This document shows, in pieces, positions 49,501 to 58,945 of a stretch of 64,000 nucleotides of DNA. A program made the position numbers and the translations under genes. Each line of letters opens with the position of its first letter. Within the stretch, counting starts at the first letter, position 1. Source of the DNA: Nyssa sinensis (Eukaryota; Streptophyta; Magnoliopsida; Cornales; Nyssaceae); NCBI GenBank assembly GCA_008638375.1, contig CM018031.1, positions 57,586,688 to 57,650,687 of the forward strand. Reading direction: 5' to 3'. A model generated the notes under the pieces. The model was not told the DNA's origin. It saw only the letters and a list, made by a program, of their open reading frames with translations, and did not search any database.

Positions 49501-52500
49501 AGAAGAAAATATTCACCTTGAACAATCTTGAACAATGGAAGGTTGAGAGAAAGAGAGCTGTTATAAATAACTGTCAGCCTATAGACAATATAACAATAAA
49601 CAAAGTAAAGAAATTTAGGCACTAGCTATAGGGAAAAGGGAAAAAGGTTTAGATTTATATCAACCTCGCAACTTTGGGTTTGGTTCCAATTTGACATTTT
49701 TAAAAATTTGGTTTGTTCAAGGAAAACTTCAAATAGAATTTGGTAAAATTCTCAAACATCTTTTAATTGTTGTGCATAAGAAAATTCCAACTTTCAGGCA
49801 AATCATATCTAACATTTCTTCTAACAATTAGGAAAAATGAAGATTTGCTTTTGGAAATTTGAGGCATCCTAATATCATAGGCTCTGATTGTGGCACAGCA
49901 CACTCCAACATATTAATACATCTTTGAAGGCTGTATGACATGGGAAGCATGAGAAGATAATATGGCAACATATATATCTTAGCTATTCAAATCTTGTTAG
50001 GAGCCTTTGAATATTTAGATTTTTTTTCTTTGAGATTTTAGAAGTAGATTTTGGGTCTTATATTGATACCATGTTCGTTAGGGTTGATTTCATAAAGAAA
50101 TTATGTGTTATATTTTTTGGTAGGTGTAATTATTATGTGTTATTAAGGTTTTGTAAGATATATCAATAGACTTCTTATGGGAAAAAATGATATACTTTAT
50201 AGATGGATGAATATTAGTGAATATGTGTTAGAGCTCTCTCTTTCACTTTAATATTGCTATACGATTCTCTCTGTCCTCTTTTTTTGAGCAAGAGGCTTGG
50301 AAGATGCGAAGTGTCCTTTCTCTCTTATCTTCTAACTTTTTCTACCTTATTTACCAATAAAGGTGTGAGTGCCAACCAGCTCACTGAAAGGGTTTTTTCG
50401 GATGGTTGAGTGCTGATTGGCTGCTGATTGGTAACCCGTGGAGGCTAGGGCTATTTTAGTAATTCTGTAACCTGTGAAATATAAATATATGCGGCAGCCC
50501 ATCTTAGTGGTGGGCTTTTCTGTTCTCCTATACCTTTTTCTTGTTTCCTTTCTCCCTCATCTCTCCCAAACCCTAGTAATCTTAACATTTCCTTACTTTT
50601 CTTTTTCTCATGACATATAAATAAAAAGTAATCAATGTGATAGATTTGCCCATCATGTGTTTGAAGAGATTCTCATGAGAGCCAAGTTATATCAAAACTA
50701 TTCAAAAGCATTTCTTAATTTGAGGTTACAACATCACAATTATGGCATACTCCAACAAGCGAGAAAACAGATGCGCTAATGCGCAACGGCTTTCGCGCAA
50801 GTTGCTTAATCCGTTACTTGTTGTTTTCGAGCCCTTAGTAAGTAAGCGTGTTTTTATATCTCCTCAATAAAGGCGAAAGGTTTCTTGCTTAGTGGCCTAC
50901 AGCTTAATTATAAAAATATTAGATTTAACGTTTCCTCTAAATCATTTGATGCTTCCTAGCTTCAGGTCACTTTATTGATTCTGTGATGCTATTTTGTTCA
51001 CTAGAAAACTCTTTTTCAGCCAAATGATAGAAGTATTCACACAGAAACTTCATACTCGTGCAAACATAGTATATTCTTCACGTGGTTCATAAAACAGGAG
51101 TTTGGTGTCCCCCCCCCCCCCCCCCAAACCCAAGTTTTATTTCAACTGTCTTGAAGTTTATCGAAGACATTTCTAAAAGTAAACCTGCTTGCAAGGAGCT
51201 AATTTATTTATATGCCTACTGAATGTGAGTCAACCTTTTTAGTTCTACCCTGGGGATCTTTTAACCAACTTAATTTAGTCCATTTATATACAGATTCAGA
51301 GCTTTGAGGCAGAGCTTTCAGTACCTGAGATTGCAGCTAAGGAAGGTGGTCCTCCAAGTTTTCGTGCTGTTTTCATCCGGGCTCCTGCAATCCTTGAAGT
51401 GGGACCTGACGTTGAAGTGCTGGCTGATATTTCAGTCCCATCTGGCAAAACAATCGATTCAAATTCTGCTCTTGAAAGTCAAGAGGTTTGCTAATAGCAC
51501 TCTCTTCTATTGAAGTTTTTCACGTGAAATAATTCAATGTGAGATGCATTCTGCTATTCAATATGTACAAAATCTCTTGCAGGATAGTCAAATGGAACAT
51601 AATTTCCTTATTACTATTCACTTTCTCATTCAGGTTATATTTGATGGGTGTTCTTGCACGTGCTTGTTTTTTTTTTTTCATGCCATAACATTTATTTATT
51701 TTTTGGGCATAATGGAAGGGAACCTTCGCCCATCTCATTTCACCGCTATCCAGTACAATGAGAGTGTGGTCTGACACTGGCTTTGGCAGACAAGCCTGTG
51801 TTACATCCGGGAATTTGATCTCCCAAGCCCTTGATATAAGAGATCTCTCCAGCCGTGACATAGCTGGAATGACCCTATCACTTGCCCATGTAAATCTGCC
51901 CCTTTCTAGCAGTAGATCCACCAAGCCTCTCCTATCTATGAACTCCAAAAAAGCTCTCATGCTATTTGACATCCTTCCTTTATCCTTCCTCTCATGGGGA
52001 TACCTTGGGGTATTAAAATCACCTCCAATTACCCACAAATCAGTCCCCCCTATGGGCCAGCAAATCCAATTTGGACCAGAACAAACTCCAATCAGATTCC
52101 ACATTAGGACCATAAACCCCTTTAAACACCCATTCTGAGTTGTCCTCCACCATCTTAAACTTGCACGATAAAAAATACCTCCCTGACCAGAAACCAAGAC
52201 CTTCCATTATCCTGGAATCGCACATGGTGATAATACCACCCGCCATACCTTTAGCAGCCAACATCCTCCACTCCACCTACCTAGCACCCCACAGACTCCT
52301 CACTGTACTGTCCGAAACCTGTTGCATTTTCGTTTCCTGAAAACACACCAAGCTTGGGCCCCATCCCTTCAGCATCCCTTTGATGAACACCCTTTTATCA
52401 GGGTTGTTCGAGGCCCTCACGCTCCAAGACACCATTTTCCACTTCATGGAGACTGTCAATGCTAATTTCTGTTCCTTCCCCCCATGCCCTTCCTCATCCT

Positions 52501-54315
52501 CTTTGCTTCTGCCTTCATAATTAACTGTAGACTCCAAATTTCTCATTACTCTGCGTAACTTTCTAGCCGAAGCTTCCTCAGCCGTTGACTTGTTTCTTTG
52601 CACCGTGATCACCCCGTCCATTTTTCTGCTGAATTCCCACTGTCAAAAGGGAAAATTTTACGAGGATATTGAGATAATCTAGTGGCAACACAAGAAAGGG
52701 GAATGCCATTCGCTCTCCCCTTTTGGTTAAAGGGGGTCTATCTCAAAAGTGAAATTACTCCATTACCCTTACATGCAAAAAAAGTCATTATATTCATTTT
52801 CAACCAAGGGCATTTGTATAGTTTCTTTTAAAGAAAAAAGTTGAACTGGAGCCCCCAGGCAAATAAGGACTCCCTACAAGAAATGATAAAATAAGAAACA
52901 ATGCAAATGGGGAGAAGCCAAAGGCGGCACTGGTTGTGGAATATATATATAGTTTTTTTTTTTGGGTTGGGGGTGGGGTTCTGAAGATGGTTTGGCTGGG
53001 AGGCCCAGGACTGACTTGATTAAAGTTGAAAATGGTACAGGGACAAGGGAGAGGCCAAAAAGAAGGTTGAAGCATGGAGAAAGATATTATGTTTCTGTAA
53101 AGGATCTTTGTAATGGATTTCAAGTAGTTCAGATCCAAGGTTTTATTGTTGAGTAGGTAGCATGAAAAGGATGAAGAAGCTCTCTCGTTTTGGTGCTGAA
53201 AAAACCTTAGAATCCATTATATGGTGTATCACAACAGTCGAGTAGTTTGATTATTGATACTTTAATTGATACTTTTAGAAGTTGGAACGTAGTTATGACT
53301 AGGAATCCAATGCATGATGAGGTAGTGTCGCATCCACTAGTTTCATACCCAGACTTGATACCTGATAAGACCTATATCAAATTAAATTATAAGGTCAGGG
53401 GGACCAACAAGCTCTAGCTTGGTTTGTACCTCCTCCACCTCTTCCATATGGGAGGTTGAGGATTCAAGTCCTCTTAGGGGCAAAGTATCTGTGTATGATT
53501 TACCTATCCAAAAATAAATAAAAATTACAAGGTTAGGGGGTTATGGTTTTTGTACATTAAATGTCTGACCTGAACCTAACACAATGAGCATGATAGCTTT
53601 CATTATTAGACTATTTTGGATGGATTTAGGTTTGCATCTCAGGTGCAGGAGTATACCATGGTGTCACATCTGACCCCTAAACCCTAGGTGCATGAGGATG
53701 CAAGTGAATTGTTGAATCCAATTTTTCATCTTATCAACCGTGTGAAGAAATCAAGTGCATGTGCATACCGTGGTGTCAAAGTGTCTTGCCACAAAGTTCA
53801 GCTGTTTTGTTGTTAGCTCTGTAACACAACCCGGACTTGCTGTGTGATGATCTAAGATACTACTTGATATGTAGCACTGAGATAGGCAACTAAAGCAACT
53901 CTTGGGGACCATAAAATACCAAAAACAATACATTACTGTGGCAACTGAAGTAAAATTTTGTTACTTTTGATACCTTCGCAGATTAAATTAATATTGAGTT
54001 TATTTTTCCTGTTTCAGGATAATACTGGGTCCGAAAAGAAAGTGATTGTGGCCGTGAAGCAAGGGAACTTGTTAGGGACTACCTTTCACCCTGAATTGAC
54101 GGCTGACACTCGATGGTATCTCTATTTTCATTATTAAAGTAATTTTTTACTCCACAAAATAAAATGATATTCTAAATATTTGCTTTTGCAGGCACAGTTA
54201 TTTTTTGAAAATGGTGAGTGAGGTTGAAGAAGGGACCTCAAGTAGCATCTCCACATCTGGAGAGGATCTAAGCTTCTACCAACAACCCATGAATGATCTT
54301 CCTATATTTCAGTAG
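40554..54315 (+). CDS. PDX2: pyridoxal 5'-phosphate synthase glutaminase subunit PDX2, complete, 7 exons, 251 aa
   Basis: Exons: 40554-40605, 40730-40857, 41543-41630, 41815-41888, 51294-51485, 54018-54115, 54192-54315; total 756 bp, all GT-AG and in frame. PDX2 releases ammonia from glutamine and passes it to PDX1, which builds PLP (vitamin B6) from ribose 5-phosphate and glyceraldehyde 3-phosphate in the cytosol. The class I glutaminase features are complete: start [17 protein letters not shown] (44-49), nucleophile Cys78 in GTCAGLI, the [14 protein letters not shown] segment, and the His202/Glu204 pair in FHPEL. Length matches plant PDX2 (about 255). The plant C-terminal extension is present and Ser-rich. 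Intron 4 is 9.4 kb and carries a Copia element with a nested hAT element. Intron 5 is 2.5 kb and carries a LINE fragment. The ATG sits in a good plant context (AACAATGGC). Confidence 0.96.
41993..42203 (-). repeat. 3' LTR of the intron Copia (211 bp)
   Basis: On the minus strand it starts TGAAATAGTAATC right after a purine tract and ends CTACCAATACTAACA, giving TG..CA ends. There is no second copy in the window to confirm the limits. Confidence 0.5.
42990..44260 (-). pseudogene. Copia RT and integrase C-terminal part, broken
   Basis: Frames at 43698-44198, 43453-43746 and 43019-43336 show the integrase tail ([18 protein letters not shown]), the RVT_2 start ([20 protein letters not shown]) and the RT core ([10 protein letters not shown]). 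The catalytic YVDD motif is replaced by [10 protein letters not shown], with an inserted codon and one Asp lost, so RT is dead as well as frame-broken. Confidence 0.75.
44262..45250. mobile_element. hAT-type element nested in the Copia (989 bp)
   Basis: Ends TAGGAATGGCAA and TTGCCATTCCTA form a perfect 12 bp terminal inverted repeat. A perfect 8 bp duplication GGTTCAAT flanks it (44254-44261 and 45251-45258), diagnostic of hAT. Removing the element and one duplication rejoins the Copia integrase sequence. Both ends are guanine-tract rich: GGGGCGGG/CCCATCCC runs at the left, and four TAGGG repeats at 45198-45220. No transposase was recognised. The 44752-44994 frame (His/Ala/Thr-rich) is translation of simple repeats. 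Confidence 0.9.
46591..47178. mobile_element. probable MITE, nested in the Copia
   Basis: The left end GTTATCAAAACTGGCAC and the inverted right end GTTACTAACCCTGGCC are similar. Between them are mirrored blocks rich in CCGGTCCAAC/GGTTCAACC motifs around an AT-rich core. This layout is common in plant MITEs. No clean target duplication was found, so the limits are approximate. Confidence 0.4.
47951..49892. other. PDX2 intron 4, unassigned
   Basis: AT-rich. The segment 47951-48720 may be the leader and gag start of the Copia element, but no domain is legible. 48720-49892 shows nothing recognisable. Confidence 0.3.
49893..50757 (-). repeat. LTR-like segment in PDX2 intron 4
   Basis: On the minus strand two similar starts, TGTTGGAGTATGCCATAATT (from 50757) and TGTTGGAGTGTGCTGTGCC (from 49910), occur 847 bp apart, and the second runs into ATCAGAGCCTATG. 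These resemble LTR starts or an LTR and primer-site junction, but no matching second copy exists in the window. Confidence 0.3.
51109..51125. repeat. C17 homopolymer
   Basis: Seventeen consecutive C in PDX2 intron 4, 170 bp before exon 5, in an AT-rich setting. Confidence 0.9.
51667..52625 (-). mobile_element. LINE ORF2 endonuclease fragment with poly(A)-like end
   Basis: In the minus-strand frames 52621-52277 and 52197-51520 the translation reads [64 protein letters not shown] and [14 protein letters not shown]. These are the ordered motifs of the APE-type endonuclease at the start of plant L1 ORF2. One frameshift lies near 52200. After the endonuclease the sequence reads AATAAATAAATG and then a run of A (T12 on the plus strand, 51667-51678), as if the copied RNA had been polyadenylated inside ORF2. 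It lies in PDX2 intron 5, antisense. Confidence 0.7.
52640..54017 (+). other. rest of PDX2 intron 5
   Basis: No gene or repeat was recognised, apart from a T11GGG run near 52952. The frame at 52800-53138 has no support. Confidence 0.4.
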
Positions 54316-55306
54316 TGGCAAAAAGAGATAACAAATAGGTATCATAAAACAAATATCAGAAGGCAGCCTTTGTCACATTTCTATTCTTTCTTTCTTCTTT
54401 TTCCCCAACTATTTATACAATTTGCAGTTGCCTCTTGTCTTGAAGGCCTTCAATATCTTTTCAAGGTTTGTCTTGTCCATTTTTGACAGGAGTTCTTTAC
54501 AGTGGCATTAGTTTCGAAGCATTTATTCAATGCTGCAGATCAAGTGTATATAATATTGGTAGTTAATTGTTATGCATTTATTTTTAGAAATTTTAATGAA
54601 GGTGATAAAATTTCATTATTGGGTTGTCCTCAAATAGTAATGGATGCATAAATGCTAGAGATTGCTCCTAGGTCACATTTGGACGGTGGAATAAGAGGGT
54701 TGGATAGGATAACTCTTGTTCTATCCTATGTTTGGTGTCTTCAATTAGCTTGAATAACTATATCTGGTAGACAATTTATATCCCATCATTGTAGGACATA
54801 ATCTATACTAAAGGGGTGTTCTTATATGATTATCTTATTTAATTTTGCCTTTGTATCCGTTGTTCAAAGAAGGCTTCACTGTATAGATGGCTGACTCACA
54901 TATCTACACTTTCTATTAATAGTTTTTTAGGTTATAATGATTTAAAGTCTCAAATGCTATACTGTCTTTTTCATTTCCCATGTAAAAGGGGGGAGTTGGA
55001 GGCTTTTCTATTTATTTTTTTGTTGTTGTTGTTAGGGTTTACTATTGGGTGGGAATCAAGAACTCTTTTGTCAACGTCCAAGTAGTTGGTATATGAGTTG
55101 AATTTTTATACATAGACAATAATTTATAATTATAATAATATCATTATTCCTTAATATATATATAATCTATTTTTATCCTTTAATTTATCATCACACAAGT
55201 TTCATAAGTTTCATAAATTAATTTAAGTTCAATTGGACATCCCTTATTTCAAGTTTTCAACTATTTCATATTAGCTCAAAAATTTCATATTAGAAATTAC
55301 ATAATA

Positions 55307-55331
55307 CCTCCACCTCCACCTCCACCTCCAC
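55307..55331. repeat. (CCTCCA)4 repeat
   Basis: Four hexamer units in tandem. Confidence 0.85.
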
Positions 55332-55688
55332 GTGTATTGAGCAAGAAATTGTTGGCCGACCATACATTCTTATTACAATTGCCACTATTCCAAGTAGGGA
55401 GAGCACCATGCCATGCGGCATACATTTATTGGTTAGAAGTACACTTCAAGCAACACATAGGTGACACTTCAGCTGTGCGTGGCCAACGTGTCACCGCAGC
55501 AACCGTGTGGTGGAGTTAATTTGTTAATTTGTGAAGGTTTGTATAAAATTAATCTGATTAAAGAGTATTCAAAACTTCTCGAATCTCAAGGATAAACTTT
55601 TGAGTATTGCAATTATTTTTTATGAAAACAAAATAAAAAAATCGAATAATGTGTGAACTTTTTATGGTAACAAAAAATGATTTAGTAT

Positions 55689-55689
55689 G

Positions 55690-55716
<27 letters not shown>
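55689..55716. repeat. (TA)n microsatellite
   Basis: About 14 TA units. Confidence 0.9.
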
Positions 55717-55721
<5 letters not shown>

Positions 55722-57150
55722 GTATACATATAGGTTGAGATTAAATGCACTCTTCTTCTATATTTATGGATTCTAATGTATAATATATGAGTGGGAGTGT
55801 ATGAATATAAAAAAATGTATAATCGGAGTGTATTTAGTTTCATTCGTATATATAAAAATTTTTACTTCACTCATTCAATTTTTTGTTATTGTTCGAACTC
55901 TTGCAATTTTTAAAAGCATCTTTTGAAAAGATGTTTTTAACTTAAATTTTTTATTCAAATGAATTTTTTCAAAATTCTCGATATGAAAAATATAAAAATA
56001 ACAAATTCTTGAGTACTGAACTTTATTCAATAAGTGACATCAAATGTGAAAACTTAAAAAGTAAATAATTTTTGAACATTTATAATTTTATCTAATAAAA
56101 AGTATCTTTTCAAAAGATGTCTCTAAATGTGTTTTTTCAAAAGATGGATTTTCTTAAAAAATTGATTCAAGAACGTATTTTAAAAAGACGGTCTTTAAAA
56201 ATTAAATACGTCTTGAATGATAACGAAAAAATTACATGAATTTAATTTTTTTTTTAAAAAAAGTGCATAGATGGGGTAAAAAATTTTGAATATAAGAAAG
56301 AAGAGTGTTACGATGAATCGCAAGTGAGAAAACTCGTGATTTGATTAGCGTGTACATTACATGTCCATACCCTACGTAATTACACGTACATATATAATAC
56401 ACACACCAATTAAATCACCACTAATCTTTAACACATCTCATATAAAAAAAAGGGATCCTAAGGCATAATAGAAGTCATAATAATGACCAAAGAAAGGCTA
56501 CGTAACGCAAACGATAGCGATTATTGGAGTACTGGGGAAATACATATTATATATGTATATAGACCCGTACACTACCAAGGATTGTTGTCTCCGATGACTA
56601 TAAAGCTCCATGATTGCAGGGCTGGCAAGCTCCATAGCCAAATTGTCCATGTGGCTTCATTTTTGGCTTTTCCAGTACAAGTTGTGCTGTTCAATTTAAA
56701 AAATGCAGGTGACTTCATTATCTAAATCTTACACTTGCTCAAACCCTTTTTTTTTTTTCTTTCTTAATTCAGACGAATCCAGCAAACAGCTTTAATCTCT
56801 AGTTTCCTGAGTTGAGTCTAATCTAATCTTTCTTCATAAGCAAGACGCTGTTACTGTTTGATTAACCCATTTCCAAACACATTTCTAAGGATTTTTATGA
56901 GATTCAAAAATCTAATTTGCAAATATTTTTCTGTGCATTTCTATATTTTTCCCTTTTGCAAATTTGTTTATCATAAAGTCAACCAAACGTAACCTTAGAT
57001 TTTCTAAAGATTAAATTTCAAGGCATATTTAGTCAAACCAACTAGCCAAATAGACCCATAGAATAACAGGAGCTAGCTGCTTATTCATGGTGGAAAGAAG
57101 TCACAAGAATTAAGCCGAACTCAAAGGCTAATTTGCCTCTAAACACTCAT

Positions 57151-57157
57151 TATAAAG
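57151..57157 (+). promoter_or_regulatory. putative TATA box of the root-cap gene
   Basis: TATAAAG lies 88 bp before the ATG at 57239, giving a leader of about 55 nt. A second TA-rich motif (TTTATATCC) lies at 57178. Confidence 0.5.
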
Positions 57158-57238
57158 GCCGCTCTTTCAAACCCTCTTTATATCCATGTTTCCTTCATAT
57201 TAGAAAACTCTAAGGGGAACATACAGAACTGCATAGAG

Positions 57239-58007
57239 ATGGATAGGAGAAAGTCATGCATTTTGGTGGCTTGTCTTCTTGTGTTCGTCTCCATGGAAGC
57301 TATCTTTGTTCAAGGTCAGGGCAATGGGAATGGCAACGGAAACAACAACAAAAACAGCAACGGCAATGGCAACAATAACGGCAACGGCAACAATAACAGC
57401 AACAACAACGGCAACAATAACGGCAATGGCAATAATAATAGCAACGGCAACGGCAACAATAACGGCAATGGCAACAATAACAGCAATGGCAATGGCAACA
57501 ATAACGGCAACGGTAACAATAACGGCAATGGCAATGGTAATGGCAACGGCAACGGCAACAATAACAGCAATGGCAATGGCAACAATAACGGCAACGGTAA
57601 CAATAACGGCAATGGCAATGGTAATGGCAACGGCAACGGCAACAATAACAGCAACGGCAATGGCAATGGCAATGGCAACAACAACGGCAACGGCAACGGT
57701 AACGGCAACAATAACGGCAATGGCAACGGCAACGGCAACGGCAACAGCAACGGCAACGGCAACGGCAACGGCAACAAAGAGAAGAAGAATCCAAATGATG
57801 CTGCTTCAACTAATTATGATAAGTTGACGCCAATACCAACGACAGGGCAAGAACGAGCTCACTGCAAAGCCAGAGGGGATTGTTACGAGCAGATCCTCAC
57901 ATGTCCATCTGAATGTCCAAATAGGAAGCCTAAAAAGAACAAGAAGATCAAGGGCTGTTTTATTGACTGCAGTAGCAAGTGTGAAGTCACCTGCAAATGT
58001 AAGGCTA

Positions 58008-58038
<31 letters not shown>

Positions 58039-58928
58039 CCACTCAGCCACCACGAGTCTTTTCTAACCAATACAAAAATGAAGTGGTCATGTAAATACTA
58101 ACAACTCTAGGTGTTTTTTTCCAGCAAATGTAAGAACAAAAGAACAGCTATTTTGAACTGCTAAGTGAATCTAAATTTTCTTTGGCAGGGAGAAGACCCA
58201 AGTGTACTGGATATGGCGCTCTCTGTTACGATCCTCGGTTTGTTGGCGGTGACGGTGTAATGTTCTACTTCCATGGAGCAAAGGGAGGTGACTTTGCTAT
58301 TGTCTCAGATGATAACCTTCAGATCAATGCCCACTTCATCGGGACCCGACCCAACGGAAGGACTCGTGACTTTACTTGGGTCCAAGCCCTCTCAGTCATG
58401 TTTGACAGACACACCCTAGTCCTTGCAGCAAAGAAAGTCTCACACTGGGATGACAGTGTGGATGCACTTATTGTAAGGTGGGATGGGGAAGCAGTTAACA
58501 TCCCCATTGATGGAGAAGCTGAATGGAGGATTGACAATGGAGAAAGAAAAGTGGTAGTGGAGAGAACTGATGATGCTAACACTGTAAGAGTGACAGTTTC
58601 TGGGCTGGTGGAGATGGATGTGAAGGTCACACCAATAGGAGAACAAGAAAACCGCGTACACAACTATCAGTTACCGGCTGATGATGCTTTTGCTCACTTG
58701 GAGACTCAGTTTAGGTTTTCCAATCTATCTGATCTTGTTGAGGGAGTTCTGGGTAAGACTTACAGGCCAGGCTATGTCAGTCCAGTCAAGGTAGGGGTGC
58801 CCATGCCGATGATGGGCGGGGAGGACAAGTACCAAACTCCATCACTCTATTCAACATTCTGCAAGGCTTGCAGGTTTCAAAGGCAATCTGCTTTTGCTAC
58901 AACAATAGAGGGACTATCTCAGTACTAG
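57239..58928 (+). CDS. secreted root-cap/LEA-like protein with Asn-Gly tract, 2 exons, 499 aa
   Basis: Exons 57239-57998 and 58189-58928 join in frame (AAAT|GTAAGG to GGCAG|GGAGAA), 1500 bp. Residues 1-26 are a signal peptide ending near FVQG. Residues 27-179 are almost only Asn and Gly with scattered Ser. A Cys-rich region with eight Cys follows (about 205-253). Exon 2 encodes the conserved root-cap (Root_cap) domain: YGALCYDPRFVGGDGVMFYFHGAKG, then RTRDFTWVQALSVMF, VHNYQLPADDAFAHLETQF and LVEGVLGKTYRPGYVSPVK. Plant proteins of this family are extracellular, often root-cap or seed expressed; their biochemical role is not established. The Asn-Gly tract is unusually long compared with the family members I know. 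Several Asn-X-Ser sites in it could be glycosylated. The stop codon was created or moved by a 20 bp tandem duplication. Confidence 0.9.
57317..57775 (+). repeat. in-frame GGCAAC/AATGGC coding repeat
   Basis: Codons are almost all AAC, AAT, GGC and GGT, in (Asn-Gly)n and Asn-Asn-Gly steps. A higher-order unit of 84 bp (28 residues) is present twice with no difference: 57481-57564 and 57565-57648. Confidence 0.95.
58007..58034 (+). repeat. (AC)14 microsatellite at the splice donor
   Basis: Begins eight bases after the donor of the only intron (190 bp) of the root-cap gene. Confidence 0.95.
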
Positions 58929-58945
58929 AGGGACTATCTCAGTAC
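58906..58945 (+). repeat. perfect 20 bp tandem duplication at the stop codon
   Basis: The unit TAGAGGGACTATCTCAGTAC occurs twice in a row. The TAG that opens the second unit (58926-58928) is the stop of the root-cap protein. The same TAG in the first unit is out of frame. Confidence 0.95.

Larger units (their letters stand above)
54316..57150. other. PDX2 3' UTR and intergenic region
   Basis: The 3' UTR of PDX2 comes first. The rest is AT-rich with two microsatellites and, at 55905-56200, several copies of ATCTTTTNAAAAGAT palindromes that could fold into hairpins. No gene was seen. Confidence 0.45.

Noticed and set aside
57279..57827. Long open frames in four other frames across the Asn-Gly repeat (Ala/Thr-, Leu/Pro- and Cys/Arg-rich)
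   Set aside because: They are forced by the 3 bp periodic GGC/AAC composition, which has no stop in those frames; only the frame with signal peptide and root-cap domain is real.
58182..58188. Independent start for the second root-cap exon
   Set aside because: These bases are the intron end (TTTGGCAG); the exon starts at 58189 and joins exon 1 in frame.
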